Shown here one piece after another: positions 1 to 5,754 of a stretch of DNA of 6,815 nucleotides. Source of the stretch: Thermoflexus sp040289485. GTDB lineage: Bacteria; Chloroflexota; Anaerolineae; Thermoflexales; Thermoflexaceae. How positions within the stretch are numbered: the first letter of the stretch is position 1; each line of letters starts with the position of its first letter. The position numbers and the translations under genes are program-made. Below the pieces are notes generated by a model that worked only from the letters and a program-made list of their open reading frames with translations, did no database searches and was not told the DNA's origin. Location of the stretch: assembly GCF_040289485.1 (NCBI RefSeq), contig NZ_PSLG01000089.1, positions 1-6,815 of the forward strand, given 5' to 3'.

Positions 1-45
1 CCGGAAGGTCGGGTCCTCCAACAGTGCCTCGATGGAGACCGTCAT
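1..45 (-). CDS. N-terminus of a divergent gene, possibly a PucR-type transcriptional regulator (partial)
   Basis: On the minus strand an ATG at 45-43 opens a frame that runs off the left edge, giving the 15 residues MTVSIEALLEDPTFR. A good ribosome binding site (GGAGGGG, on the plus strand at 48-54) lies just upstream, and a sigma70-type promoter lies about 40 to 65 bp further up, so a real gene start is well supported. The peptide resembles the opening of PucR-family purine-catabolism regulators, whose first domain typically begins with a short beta strand followed by a DLL-x-x-P-like helix. Fifteen residues cannot settle the family, and an HPr-kinase-like or other start is possible. The SsnA-type amidohydrolase nearby makes a purine-type regulator plausible, but that is inference. 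The gene start is fairly sure; the product is a guess. Confidence 0.5.
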   Translation of the reverse strand, partial: MTVSIEALLEDPTFR

Positions 46-83
46 CGCCCCTCCTTCAGTTGAAAAGGGAGATCAGTCAATCC

Positions 84-112
84 AGCATAGCACCGCGTTC
101 TCATGGTGTCAA
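84..112 (-). promoter_or_regulatory. Sigma70-type promoter for the left, minus-strand gene
   Basis: Read on the minus strand, a perfect -35 box TTGACA (107-112) is followed after exactly 17 bp by TATGCT (84-89), which matches the -10 consensus at four of six positions including T1, A2 and T6. Transcription would start near 77, leaving a leader of about 30 nt before the ATG at 45, with the ribosome binding site correctly placed. Such AT-containing boxes are rare in this GC-rich background, which strengthens the call. Confidence 0.62.
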
Positions 113-128
113 CCGTATCGGCCATGCC

Positions 129-168
129 GCTCGCCGAGGTAGAAACGCCGCGGGCGGCGAAGGCGAGC
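129..168. repeat. Imperfect palindrome between the divergent promoters
   Basis: Outer arms GCTCGCC (129-135) and GGCGAGC (162-168) are perfect inverted repeats. Inside them CGCCG (146-150) and CGGCG (155-159) form a second stem around a 4-nt loop. The element sits between the two -35 boxes of the divergent promoters (107-112 and 209-214), where an operator for a shared regulator might lie. GC-rich DNA produces such repeats by chance, so function is uncertain. Confidence 0.3.
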
Positions 169-208
169 CGGACCCGCTGAAGGCCGGGATACAGAATTGG
201 AGGGGGGT

Positions 209-238
209 TTGACAGGGGAGGGATGGGCGCATTACTGT
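209..238 (+). promoter_or_regulatory. Sigma70-type promoter for the histidine kinase and probably the downstream gene run
   Basis: A perfect -35 box TTGACA (209-214) is followed after 18 bp by TACTGT (233-238). This is a weak -10 box, but it keeps the key T1, A2 and T6 positions. Transcription would begin near 245 and give a leader of about 74 nt before the kinase ATG at 319. No comparable promoter was seen in the short gaps downstream, so this may be the main promoter for the genes up to 6642. Confidence 0.5.
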
Positions 239-246
239 AGAGGCGA

Positions 247-297
247 ACAGGCCTCCCCGCATGTCTCGCGGAGGGGGGAGCGTCCGATCGAGCCTGT
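247..297 (+). other. Foldable 5' leader of the histidine kinase mRNA
   Basis: ACAGGC (247-252) can pair with GCCTGT (292-297). Between them CCGC (257-260) pairs with GCGG (268-271) around a 7-nt loop, with an imperfect C/G-rich extension. The structure would begin almost at the predicted transcription start and leave the GGAGGGG ribosome binding site (304-310) outside. It matches no riboswitch class I know and may be a chance GC-rich fold. Confidence 0.22.
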
Positions 298-318
298 GGC
301 CCCGGAGGGGATTGTGGC

Positions 319-2262
319 ATGCGCATCATGATCATCGGCGAGCCGGGGGCGTTGCCGGAGACGCTGGCCCGCTATCGAGAGGACCACCGGCCGGTCAAGA
401 TCCATACGTTCCCCTCGGTGGAGGCGGCGGAGCCCCGGCTGGAAGACCTGGCGCCGGACCTGATCTTGCTGGACTGGCGGGTGTCCGGGGCCCGGGCCTT
501 TCTGGAGCGGAACCGCCGCCGGCCCTTCGGGCTGGTAGTGATCGGCCCGCCGCTGTCGGCGGCGGATCTGGTGGACATGGTCCGCCGGGGCGCTCTGGAT
601 TTCTTGCTGGCGCCGGATCATCCGGATGAGGTGTTCGCCTGCCTCCTGCGGGCCGCCGCCGCCGTTCAGGAGCGGCGCCGGTCCGCCGGGATGGCCGACC
701 GCCTGCGGCGCCAGTTGCAGCAACTCAGCGCCCTCTACGAGGTCGGCCAGGCCATGACGGCCTCCCTGCGCCTGGAGGAGATCCTCCCGTTGATCGTGGA
801 CACCGCCATCCATCTGACAGGGGCGGAGGAAGGAGGGGTCTGGTTGATGGGCGAGGATGGGGAGGCCCTGTATCTGCACGTGCACCGGAGCCGTCTCCCG
901 GAGCCCCTCGGAGGCGCGTCGGGGGTGCCGGAGCGGGTGGCGGTGGCCGACAGCCTGCTGGGACGGGCCGTGCGCACCGGCCGCCCCATCCTCCTGGGCC
1001 CCGGCGCCCATCCCCTCGACACCGGGATTCTGGTGCGGTCGCTGCTCTATGTCCCGTTGCGGGCCCAGGGCCAGATCTTGGGCGTGCTGGGGGTCATCAA
1101 CCGGTTCTCCACCTCCCCCTTCAGCGAGGACGATGTCCACGCCCTGACCATGCTGGGCGACCAGGCGGCCGTCGCCATTGAGAAGGCCCGCCTCTTCGAA
1201 GCCATCCGGGCGGCCAAGAGCCGCCTCGAGGCGATCCTCCAGGGGATCGAGGAGCCCGTGCTGGTCACCGATTTCGAGGAGAACCTGTTGCTGATCAACC
1301 GTTCGGCCCGCCAGCACCTCGGCCTGGGCGCGGCGGCGGTGGGCCGACCCCTGCGCGCCGTCCTGGCCCACGAGGAACTGTTGGCCCTCTTTGACCGTAA
1401 GCCCCCCCTGGGTCAGACCGTCCGCCAAGAGGTGGCCTTTCCCAACCGGCTCACCTTTCAGGCCAGCCTGACTGCCGTGGAGGGGGTCGGCTATGTAGTG
1501 GTGATGCAGGACATCACCTATCTGAAGGAGCTGGACCGCATCAAGTCCGAGTTCGTCTCGATCGTTTCCCATGACGTGCGCACACCCCTCACCACCATCC
1601 GGGGCTACGTCAGCCTGTTGCCCCGGGTCGGCCCGCTGAACCCGCGCCAGCAGGAGTTCGTGGAACGGGTGGAGCGGGCCATGCAAACCATCGTCGAGCT
1701 CCTGAACAACCTGCTGGACCTCTCCCGCCTGGAGTCCGGCTACGCCCTGGCGATGGAGCTCTGCGCGCTGCCCGAGATCCTGGACGAGGCGGTTCAGATC
1801 ATCCGGCCCCAGGCGGAAAGCAAGGGCCACACCCTGGTCCTGGAGATCCCCCCCGATCTGCCCCCCGTCGATGGCGATCCCCGTCGTCTGGAGCAGGTCT
1901 TCCTGAACCTGTTGAGCAACGCGGTGAAATATACACCTCCCGGAGGACGGATCATCGTGCGCGCCCGCGAGCAGGACGGATACATCGCCGTCCAGGTGAT
2001 CGACACCGGGGTGGGGATCCCGCCGGCCGATCTGCCCCACATCTTCAGCAAGTTCTATCGGATCCGGCGGGAGGGGGAAGCGACGGAGGGCACCGGGCTG
2101 GGGCTGGCGATCGTGAAGTCGATCGTGGAGCGCCACGGGGGCCGGGTCTGGGCGGAAAGCGAGGTCGGCAAGGGAAGCACCTTCACGGTGCTGCTCCCCT
2201 GTCGCGCCGGGCCTCCCCCGCGCCTCGAGCCGGGGGCCCGGCGGCAGGAGCCCTCGGGCTGA
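319..2262 (+). CDS. Soluble sensor histidine kinase (degenerate receiver, GAF, PAS, HisKA, HATPase)
   Basis: A 647-aa ATP-dependent protein histidine kinase that would autophosphorylate and pass the phosphate to a response regulator. No membrane segment is visible, so it should sense an intracellular signal. Domains in order: a receiver-like fold (about 1-115), a short linker helix, GAF (about 140-292), PAS (about 300-400), HisKA dimerisation domain (about 405-475) and HATPase_c (about 518-627). H418 in SIVSHDVRTPL is the phosphoacceptor, and D419-x-x-T422 fits the HisKA phosphatase motif. The N box (N530, N534 in NLLSNAVKYTP), G1 box DTGVGIP (562-568), F box FSKFYR (576-581) and G2 box GTGLGLAI (591-598) are all intact. 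The receiver-like domain keeps D52 (LILLDW) but lacks the acidic pair and the lysine. The ATG is preceded by GGAGGGG at 304-310. No partner regulator is adjacent, so its target is unknown. Confidence 0.93.
   Translation: MRIMIIGEPGALPETLARYREDHRPVKIHTFPSVEAAEPRLEDLAPDLILLDWRVSGARAFLERNRRRPFGLVVIGPPLSAADLVDMVRRGALDFLLAPDHPDEVFACLLRAAAAVQERRRSAGMADRLRRQLQQLSALYEVGQAMTASLRLEEILPLIVDTAIHLTGAEEGGVWLMGEDGEALYLHVHRSRLPEPLGGASGVPERVAVADSLLGRAVRTGRPILLGPGAHPLDTGILVRSLLYVPLRAQGQILGVLGVINRFSTSPFSEDDVHALTMLGDQAAVAIEKARLFEAIRAAKSRLEAILQGIEEPVLVTDFEENLLLINRSARQHLGLGAAAVGRPLRAVLAHEELLALFDRKPPLGQTVRQEVAFPNRLTFQASLTAVEGVGYVVVMQDITYLKELDRIKSEFVSIVSHDVRTPLTTIRGYVSLLPRVGPLNPRQQEFVERVERAMQTIVELLNNLLDLSRLESGYALAMELCALPEILDEAVQIIRPQAESKGHTLVLEIPPDLPPVDGDPRRLEQVFLNLLSNAVKYTPPGGRIIVRAREQDGYIAVQVIDTGVGIPPADLPHIFSKFYRIRREGEATEGTGLGLAIVKSIVERHGGRVWAESEVGKGSTFTVLLPCRAGPPPRLEPGARRQEPSG
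2207..2241 (+). other. GC-rich hairpin at the 3' end of the kinase gene
   Basis: CCGGGCC (2207-2213) pairs perfectly with GGCCCGG (2235-2241). CCC/GGG inside (2215-2217 with 2232-2234) extends the stem after a one-base bulge. A small AGCC/GGCT stem with loop CTCG (2249-2260) follows up to the stop codon. There is no T-tract, so intrinsic termination is doubtful. It might stabilise or partly uncouple the kinase message from the genes downstream. Confidence 0.22.
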
Positions 2263-2299
2263 GCGGACAGTCCCTTTCATCCTCCCACAGAGGCGTCCG

Positions 2300-3682
2300 A
2301 TGGCATGGCTGATCGTTCACGGATGGGTGTGCACGATGGAGGATCCCCCGGGGGTGATCGAGGACGGAGCCGTGGCCATCGAGGGGGATCGCATCGCCAT
2401 GGTGGGGACCACGGCGGAGGTCCGCGCTCGGTATCCGGAGGCGGAGGCCTTGGATGCCCAGGGGCAGTTGGTGTTGCCGGGCAACCTCTGCGCCCACACG
2501 CATTTCTACGGCGCCTTCGCCAGAGGGATGGCCCTGCACGACGAGCCGCCCGCCCATTTCCCTCAGATCCTCCGTCGGCTCTGGTGGCGGCTGGACCGGG
2601 CGCTGGACGAGCGGGCGGTGCGGCTCTCGGCCCTGGTCGCTATGGTCGATGCCATCCGGCACGGCACCACCACCCTCATCGATCACCACGCCAGCCCCTC
2701 ATGCATCGACGGCTCCCTTGACGTGATCGCCGAGGCGGCCGTGGAGGCCGGCCTACGGGTGTGCCTCTGTTACGAGGTGACCGACCGCAACGGGCCGGAG
2801 GGCGCCCGGGCGGGGATCGCCGAGAACGTCCGGTTCATCCGCCGGGTGCAGCGCTGGCGGGCCGAGGGGGATCCCCGGGGGTCGCTGCTGGCGGCCGCTT
2901 TCGGGCTGCACGCTGCCTTCACCGTGGGCCCCGAGACCATGGCGCGGGCCGCCGCCGAGGCCCAGGCCCTGGGGGTCGGCTTTCACATTCACGTGGCCGA
3001 GGACACGGCCGACGAAGGCCATAGCCTCACCGTCTACGGGGTCCGCACCGTCGAGCGCCTGGCCCGGGAAGGGGTGTTGGGCCCCCAGACCCTGTGCGCC
3101 CACTGTGTCCATGTGGACGCGGCGGAGATCGCCCTGCTGGCCCGCACCCAGAGCAAGGTCAGCCACCAGCCGCGCTCAAATATGAACAACGCGGTGGGGG
3201 TGGCCCCCGTGGCCGCCATGCGTTCGGCCGGCGTCGTCGTCGGTCTGGGCACCGATGGGTTCGCTCACAACATGTTCGCCGAGATGAAGACCGCCTACCT
3301 GGTCCACAAGGTCCACGCTCGGGATCCCCGGGTGATGGACGCCGAGGCGGTGCTGTCCATGGCCTACCGGGAGAACGCCCGCATCGCCGCCCTCTTCTGG
3401 CCGCATCCGCTGGGCGTCCTGGCGCCGGGCGCTTACGCCGATGTGATCCTGTTGGACTACCGGCCCTACACCCCGCTGACAGCGGAGAACTTCCCATGGC
3501 ATCTGATCTTCGGCATCGACGGCGCGCACGTCACGACCACCATCTGCGGGGGGCGGGTGCTGATGAAGGACCGGCGGCTTCTGACGCTGGATGAGGAGCG
3601 CATCGCCGCGGAGGCGCGGGCCTACGCCCCGGTGGTCTGGGAGCGGTTCCGGGCCATCGCCGAGGCCGAGCGCGGTGGGTGA
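2300..3682 (+). CDS. ssnA: SsnA-type amidohydrolase (putative aminohydrolase / deaminase)
   Basis: A 460-aa member of the amidohydrolase superfamily, close to the SsnA group (E. coli SsnA is about 440 aa). Features I recognise from SsnA are LWWRLDRALDE (94-104) and IDHHASPSCIDGSL (127-140). The cytosolic metal-dependent deaminase signature is complete: H66-x-H68 in CAHTHF, H229-I-H231-V-A-E234, H268 in CAHCVH and D319 in GLGTDG. By analogy with related deaminases, H66, H68, H231 and D319 bind the metal, and E234 and H268 act in catalysis. The true substrate of SsnA is not established to my knowledge; in enterobacteria and clostridia the gene lies in purine-related clusters with molybdenum hydroxylase genes. 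None of those partners is seen here. The ATG follows AGAGG (2289-2293) at 6 nt. It begins 37 bp after the kinase gene and ends 11 bp before thrB. A related guanine or S-adenosylhomocysteine-type deaminase is the alternative. Confidence 0.87.
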   Translation: MAWLIVHGWVCTMEDPPGVIEDGAVAIEGDRIAMVGTTAEVRARYPEAEALDAQGQLVLPGNLCAHTHFYGAFARGMALHDEPPAHFPQILRRLWWRLDRALDERAVRLSALVAMVDAIRHGTTTLIDHHASPSCIDGSLDVIAEAAVEAGLRVCLCYEVTDRNGPEGARAGIAENVRFIRRVQRWRAEGDPRGSLLAAAFGLHAAFTVGPETMARAAAEAQALGVGFHIHVAEDTADEGHSLTVYGVRTVERLAREGVLGPQTLCAHCVHVDAAEIALLARTQSKVSHQPRSNMNNAVGVAPVAAMRSAGVVVGLGTDGFAHNMFAEMKTAYLVHKVHARDPRVMDAEAVLSMAYRENARIAALFWPHPLGVLAPGAYADVILLDYRPYTPLTAENFPWHLIFGIDGAHVTTTICGGRVLMKDRRLLTLDEERIAAEARAYAPVVWERFRAIAEAERGG

Positions 3683-3693
3683 GGGGGATGGGG

Positions 3694-4611
3694 ATGAAGA
3701 TCCAGGTGCGCGTGCCGGCCACCACTGCGAACCTGGGCCCGGGCTTCGATGGGATGGGGCTGGCCCTGGGCCTGTATAACGAGATCGAGGCTGAGCCGGC
3801 CCCCGCCCTCGAGGTCCATGTGGAGGGGGAGGGCGCGGAGGAACTTCCCCGGGATGCCACCAACCGGGTCCTCCACAGCGCTGCTCGCCTGTTCGAGCGG
3901 CACGGCCGCCCACTCCCCCCCATGCGGGTGCGCTGTCGCAATCGGATCCCATTGATGTCCGGCTTGGGCTCCAGCGCGGCAGCGGTGGTGGGGGGTCTGG
4001 CTCTGGCGGCGGCCTGGCTGGGGCTCTCGGAGCCCCCCGACCGTTGGCTGGAACTGGCCACGGAACTGGAGGGCCACCCGGACAACGTGGCTCCCGCGCT
4101 GTTGGGGGGGCTCGCGCTGGTGGCCCGGGACGAGGAAGGGCTGGTGGCGGTGCGGGTGCCGGTGCCGCCGTTGCGGGTGGTCCTGGCCCTACCCGCCGTG
4201 CGGGTCGCCACCGAGATGGCCCGCCGGCTGTTGCCTGCCCAGGTCCCGCTGGCCGACGTGGTCTATCAGATCGGCCACGCGGCGCTCCTGGTTCACGCCC
4301 TGCGGGAGGGGGATTGGACGTTGTTGGGCCGGGCGATGCGGGATCGGCTGCACGAACCTTACCGCGCACGGTTGATCCCTGGCTACGAGCAGGCGGTGGC
4401 CGCCGCGCGGGCAGCAGGGGCGGCGGCCGTCTGCATCAGCGGATCCGGGCCGGCCCTCGCCGCCTTCGCCCCCGCGAACCACGAGGCCATCGCCGCGGCG
4501 ATGGCGGAGGCCTTCGCCGCGGCGGGCGCCCCCGCCCGCACCTGGGTGGTCGAGGTGGCGCAGCAGGGGGTCCAGACCTCCGTGGCGCTGGAGGGGCCAG
4601 ACGGGCCGTGA
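3694..4611 (+). CDS. thrB: Homoserine kinase ThrB
   Basis: A GHMP-family kinase that phosphorylates L-homoserine with ATP to O-phospho-L-homoserine, the penultimate step of threonine synthesis in the cytosol. From the chosen start it has 305 aa, matching the usual 300-310. Motif 1 is RVPATTANLGPGFDGMGLAL (6-25). The ATP-binding loop SGLGSSAAA (89-97), the EGHPDN segment (126-131) and the C-terminal SGSGPA (249-254) are all intact. The ANLGPGFD form is typical of ThrB rather than mevalonate or galactose kinases. I chose ATG 3694 because GAGGGGG (3681-3687) lies 6 nt upstream. An in-frame ATG at 3688 abuts that site, and a GTG at 3679 would overlap the ssnA stop. The hom and thrC genes that often accompany thrB are not in the window. 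Confidence 0.93.
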   Translation: MKIQVRVPATTANLGPGFDGMGLALGLYNEIEAEPAPALEVHVEGEGAEELPRDATNRVLHSAARLFERHGRPLPPMRVRCRNRIPLMSGLGSSAAAVVGGLALAAAWLGLSEPPDRWLELATELEGHPDNVAPALLGGLALVARDEEGLVAVRVPVPPLRVVLALPAVRVATEMARRLLPAQVPLADVVYQIGHAALLVHALREGDWTLLGRAMRDRLHEPYRARLIPGYEQAVAAARAAGAAAVCISGSGPALAAFAPANHEAIAAAMAEAFAAAGAPARTWVVEVAQQGVQTSVALEGPDGP

Positions 4612-4632
4612 ATCTCTTCCAAGGGGGTGCCG

Positions 4633-5172
4633 ATGGCGTTCGGGCGGCGGTTGTGGGAGGCCTTCAAGACGGTAGCCATCCTGTTCTCCTTCGCGGTGAA
4701 CCTGACCCTGGTGACGGCGCTGCTCTTGCTCTACTCCCATCTGGCCACCCTCAAGGGCACGGTGAACGAGACGGTGGCCCGCCTGGAGGGCATCGTCCAG
4801 GATCTAGGGGGCGCCCGCATCTCCACCACCATCCCGATCCGCCAGGCGGTCCCGGTGGCCTTTGAACTGCCGGTGCAACAGGACACGGTGGTGGTGACCC
4901 TGGCGCCGGTGCCCATCACCACCGCCGCCACATTCCAGTTGCCCGGCGGCGGCGGCACCATCAACGGGACGGTGTTCATCAACCTGCCGCCGGGGACCCG
5001 CCTCCCGGTCCGATTGAACATGACCGTCCCAGTGCGCACCCAGATCCCGGTGAACTTCGACCAGCCGGTGAACATCGCCTTGGGAGCCTCGGGGCTGGAT
5101 CCTGTGGTGACGAAATTGCTGGCGTTGTTGCGGGATCTCCAGGCGGTTCTGGATCTGATCCCAGCGCCGTGA
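4633..5172 (+). CDS. Membrane-anchored protein of unknown function with internal beta-type repeats
   Basis: I do not recognise a family. The 179-aa protein has a short basic N-terminus (GRRLWEAFK), one hydrophobic segment at about 13-35, a helical stretch (about 37-60) and then a region rich in T, V, I and P up to about 150. A hydrophobic tail follows (about 155-176, ending LIPAP). The N-terminal charge suggests the bulk lies outside the cytoplasmic membrane. The middle region has short alternating strands such as VPVAFELPV and IPVNFDQPV; residues 66-81 and 131-146 align as a repeat. No enzyme motif or cysteine is present. The ATG follows AAGGGGG (4621-4627) at 5 nt; an in-frame GTG at 4627 would overlap that site. 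It lies 21 bp after thrB and 10 bp before the YdjM-like gene, so the three are probably co-transcribed. A structural or envelope role is only a guess. Confidence 0.78.
   Translation: MAFGRRLWEAFKTVAILFSFAVNLTLVTALLLLYSHLATLKGTVNETVARLEGIVQDLGGARISTTIPIRQAVPVAFELPVQQDTVVVTLAPVPITTAATFQLPGGGGTINGTVFINLPPGTRLPVRLNMTVPVRTQIPVNFDQPVNIALGASGLDPVVTKLLALLRDLQAVLDLIPAP
4828..5070 (+). repeat. Protein-level tandem motif TxPxRxxxPVxFxxPV in the anchored protein
   Basis: Residues 66-81 (TIPIRQAVPVAFELPV) and 131-146 (TVPVRTQIPVNFDQPV) share T, P, R, P, V, F, P and V at matching positions, with I/V and E/D exchanges between. The intervening segment (about 92-128) has looser versions such as VPITTAATFQLP and LPVRLNMT. 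The pattern implies a beta-solenoid-like or stacked-strand fold built by duplication. Confidence 0.45.
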
Positions 5173-5182
5173 GCGGGTGGCA

Positions 5183-5728
5183 ATGCGGCTGCGGACGCAC
5201 GGGGTCGTAGGCGCCGCGGTCGGCCTCTGGATCGGCGGGCCCGCCGGTGGGGCCCTGGGGGCCTTCGCAGGGATGGTCCCCGATGTGGACCTGGACGTGG
5301 GCTCGGTGGGGCGCGCGGCACGGTGGCTGGGGATGGTGGGCGTCGCCGTGGGGCTGGCGGGTGGGTATCTCCTCCGCTCCGGGGCCATCGCAGCCGTCGC
5401 CATCGGAGGCGGGTTCCTGTTGCTGATGCTGGTCCGTCTGCCTCATCGGGGGCCCACCCACTCCTTGGCGATGGCCGGCCTGTGGGGCGCGCTGGGCGGG
5501 CTGCTGTGGGAGGATCCGGCGCTGGCCGGGGCGTGGCTGGCCGGTTACCTTTCCCATTTGTTCTTAGATGCCCTCACCCCCTCCGGGATCCCCTGGCTCT
5601 GGCCTTTCTCCTCGCACCGGCTCCGCCTGGCCCACTGGCGGACCGGCTCGGCGTGGGATCTGGGGATGCTGATGCTGGGGGGTGCGATCGGCCTGGGCGG
5701 CCTGCTGCGGTGGCTGGGCGGCCTGTGA
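5183..5728 (+). CDS. YdjM/DUF457-type inner-membrane protein (putative metal-dependent hydrolase)
   Basis: A 181-aa polytopic membrane protein of the YdjM (DUF457) group, annotated as membrane-bound metal-dependent hydrolases though the reaction is unproven. The conserved polar residues sit between membrane segments: TH near the N-terminus (H6), MVPDVDLD (31-38), HRGPTHS (88-94), SH (124-125) and DALTPSGIPWLWPF (129-142). This spacing of His and Asp residues is the family signature and would form a metal site at the membrane. Hydrophobic segments lie at about 8-30, 45-64, 67-84, 97-108, 115-128 and 160-176. I chose ATG 5183; an in-frame GTG at 5177 would add two residues, and neither has a strong ribosome binding site, so coupling to the gene 10 bp upstream is likely. 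Its link to the neighbours is unknown. Confidence 0.83.
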   Translation: MRLRTHGVVGAAVGLWIGGPAGGALGAFAGMVPDVDLDVGSVGRAARWLGMVGVAVGLAGGYLLRSGAIAAVAIGGGFLLLMLVRLPHRGPTHSLAMAGLWGALGGLLWEDPALAGAWLAGYLSHLFLDALTPSGIPWLWPFSSHRLRLAHWRTGSAWDLGMLMLGGAIGLGGLLRWLGGL

Positions 5729-5754
5729 TCCATAGGAGACGGGTGGGGATACGG

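Noticed and set aside
46..318. Small open frames on either strand in the divergent intergenic region
   Set aside because: They lack ribosome binding sites, contain arginine- and proline-rich nonsense, and cross the promoter elements.
232..2280. A very long minus-strand open frame (682 codons) opposite the histidine kinase gene
   Set aside because: Its translation is low-complexity in G, P, R, Q, H and D with no domain. It is the expected antisense shadow of a GC-rich gene whose plus-strand product has every kinase motif.
3679..3693. GTG at 3679 or ATG at 3688 as the thrB start
   Set aside because: The ribosome binding site at 3681-3687 is correctly spaced only for ATG 3694, and the conserved ThrB sequence begins right after it.
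3176..4369. A 397-codon minus-strand open frame opposite ssnA and thrB
   Set aside because: The product is proline-, arginine- and alanine-rich without motifs, and both plus-strand genes are unmistakable.
5323..5754. An upstream extension of the methyltransferase frame that would overlap the YdjM-like gene
   Set aside because: The extension reads as arginine- and glycine-rich filler in another frame of a well-supported gene. Starts at 5743 or 5755 fit the methyltransferase family.
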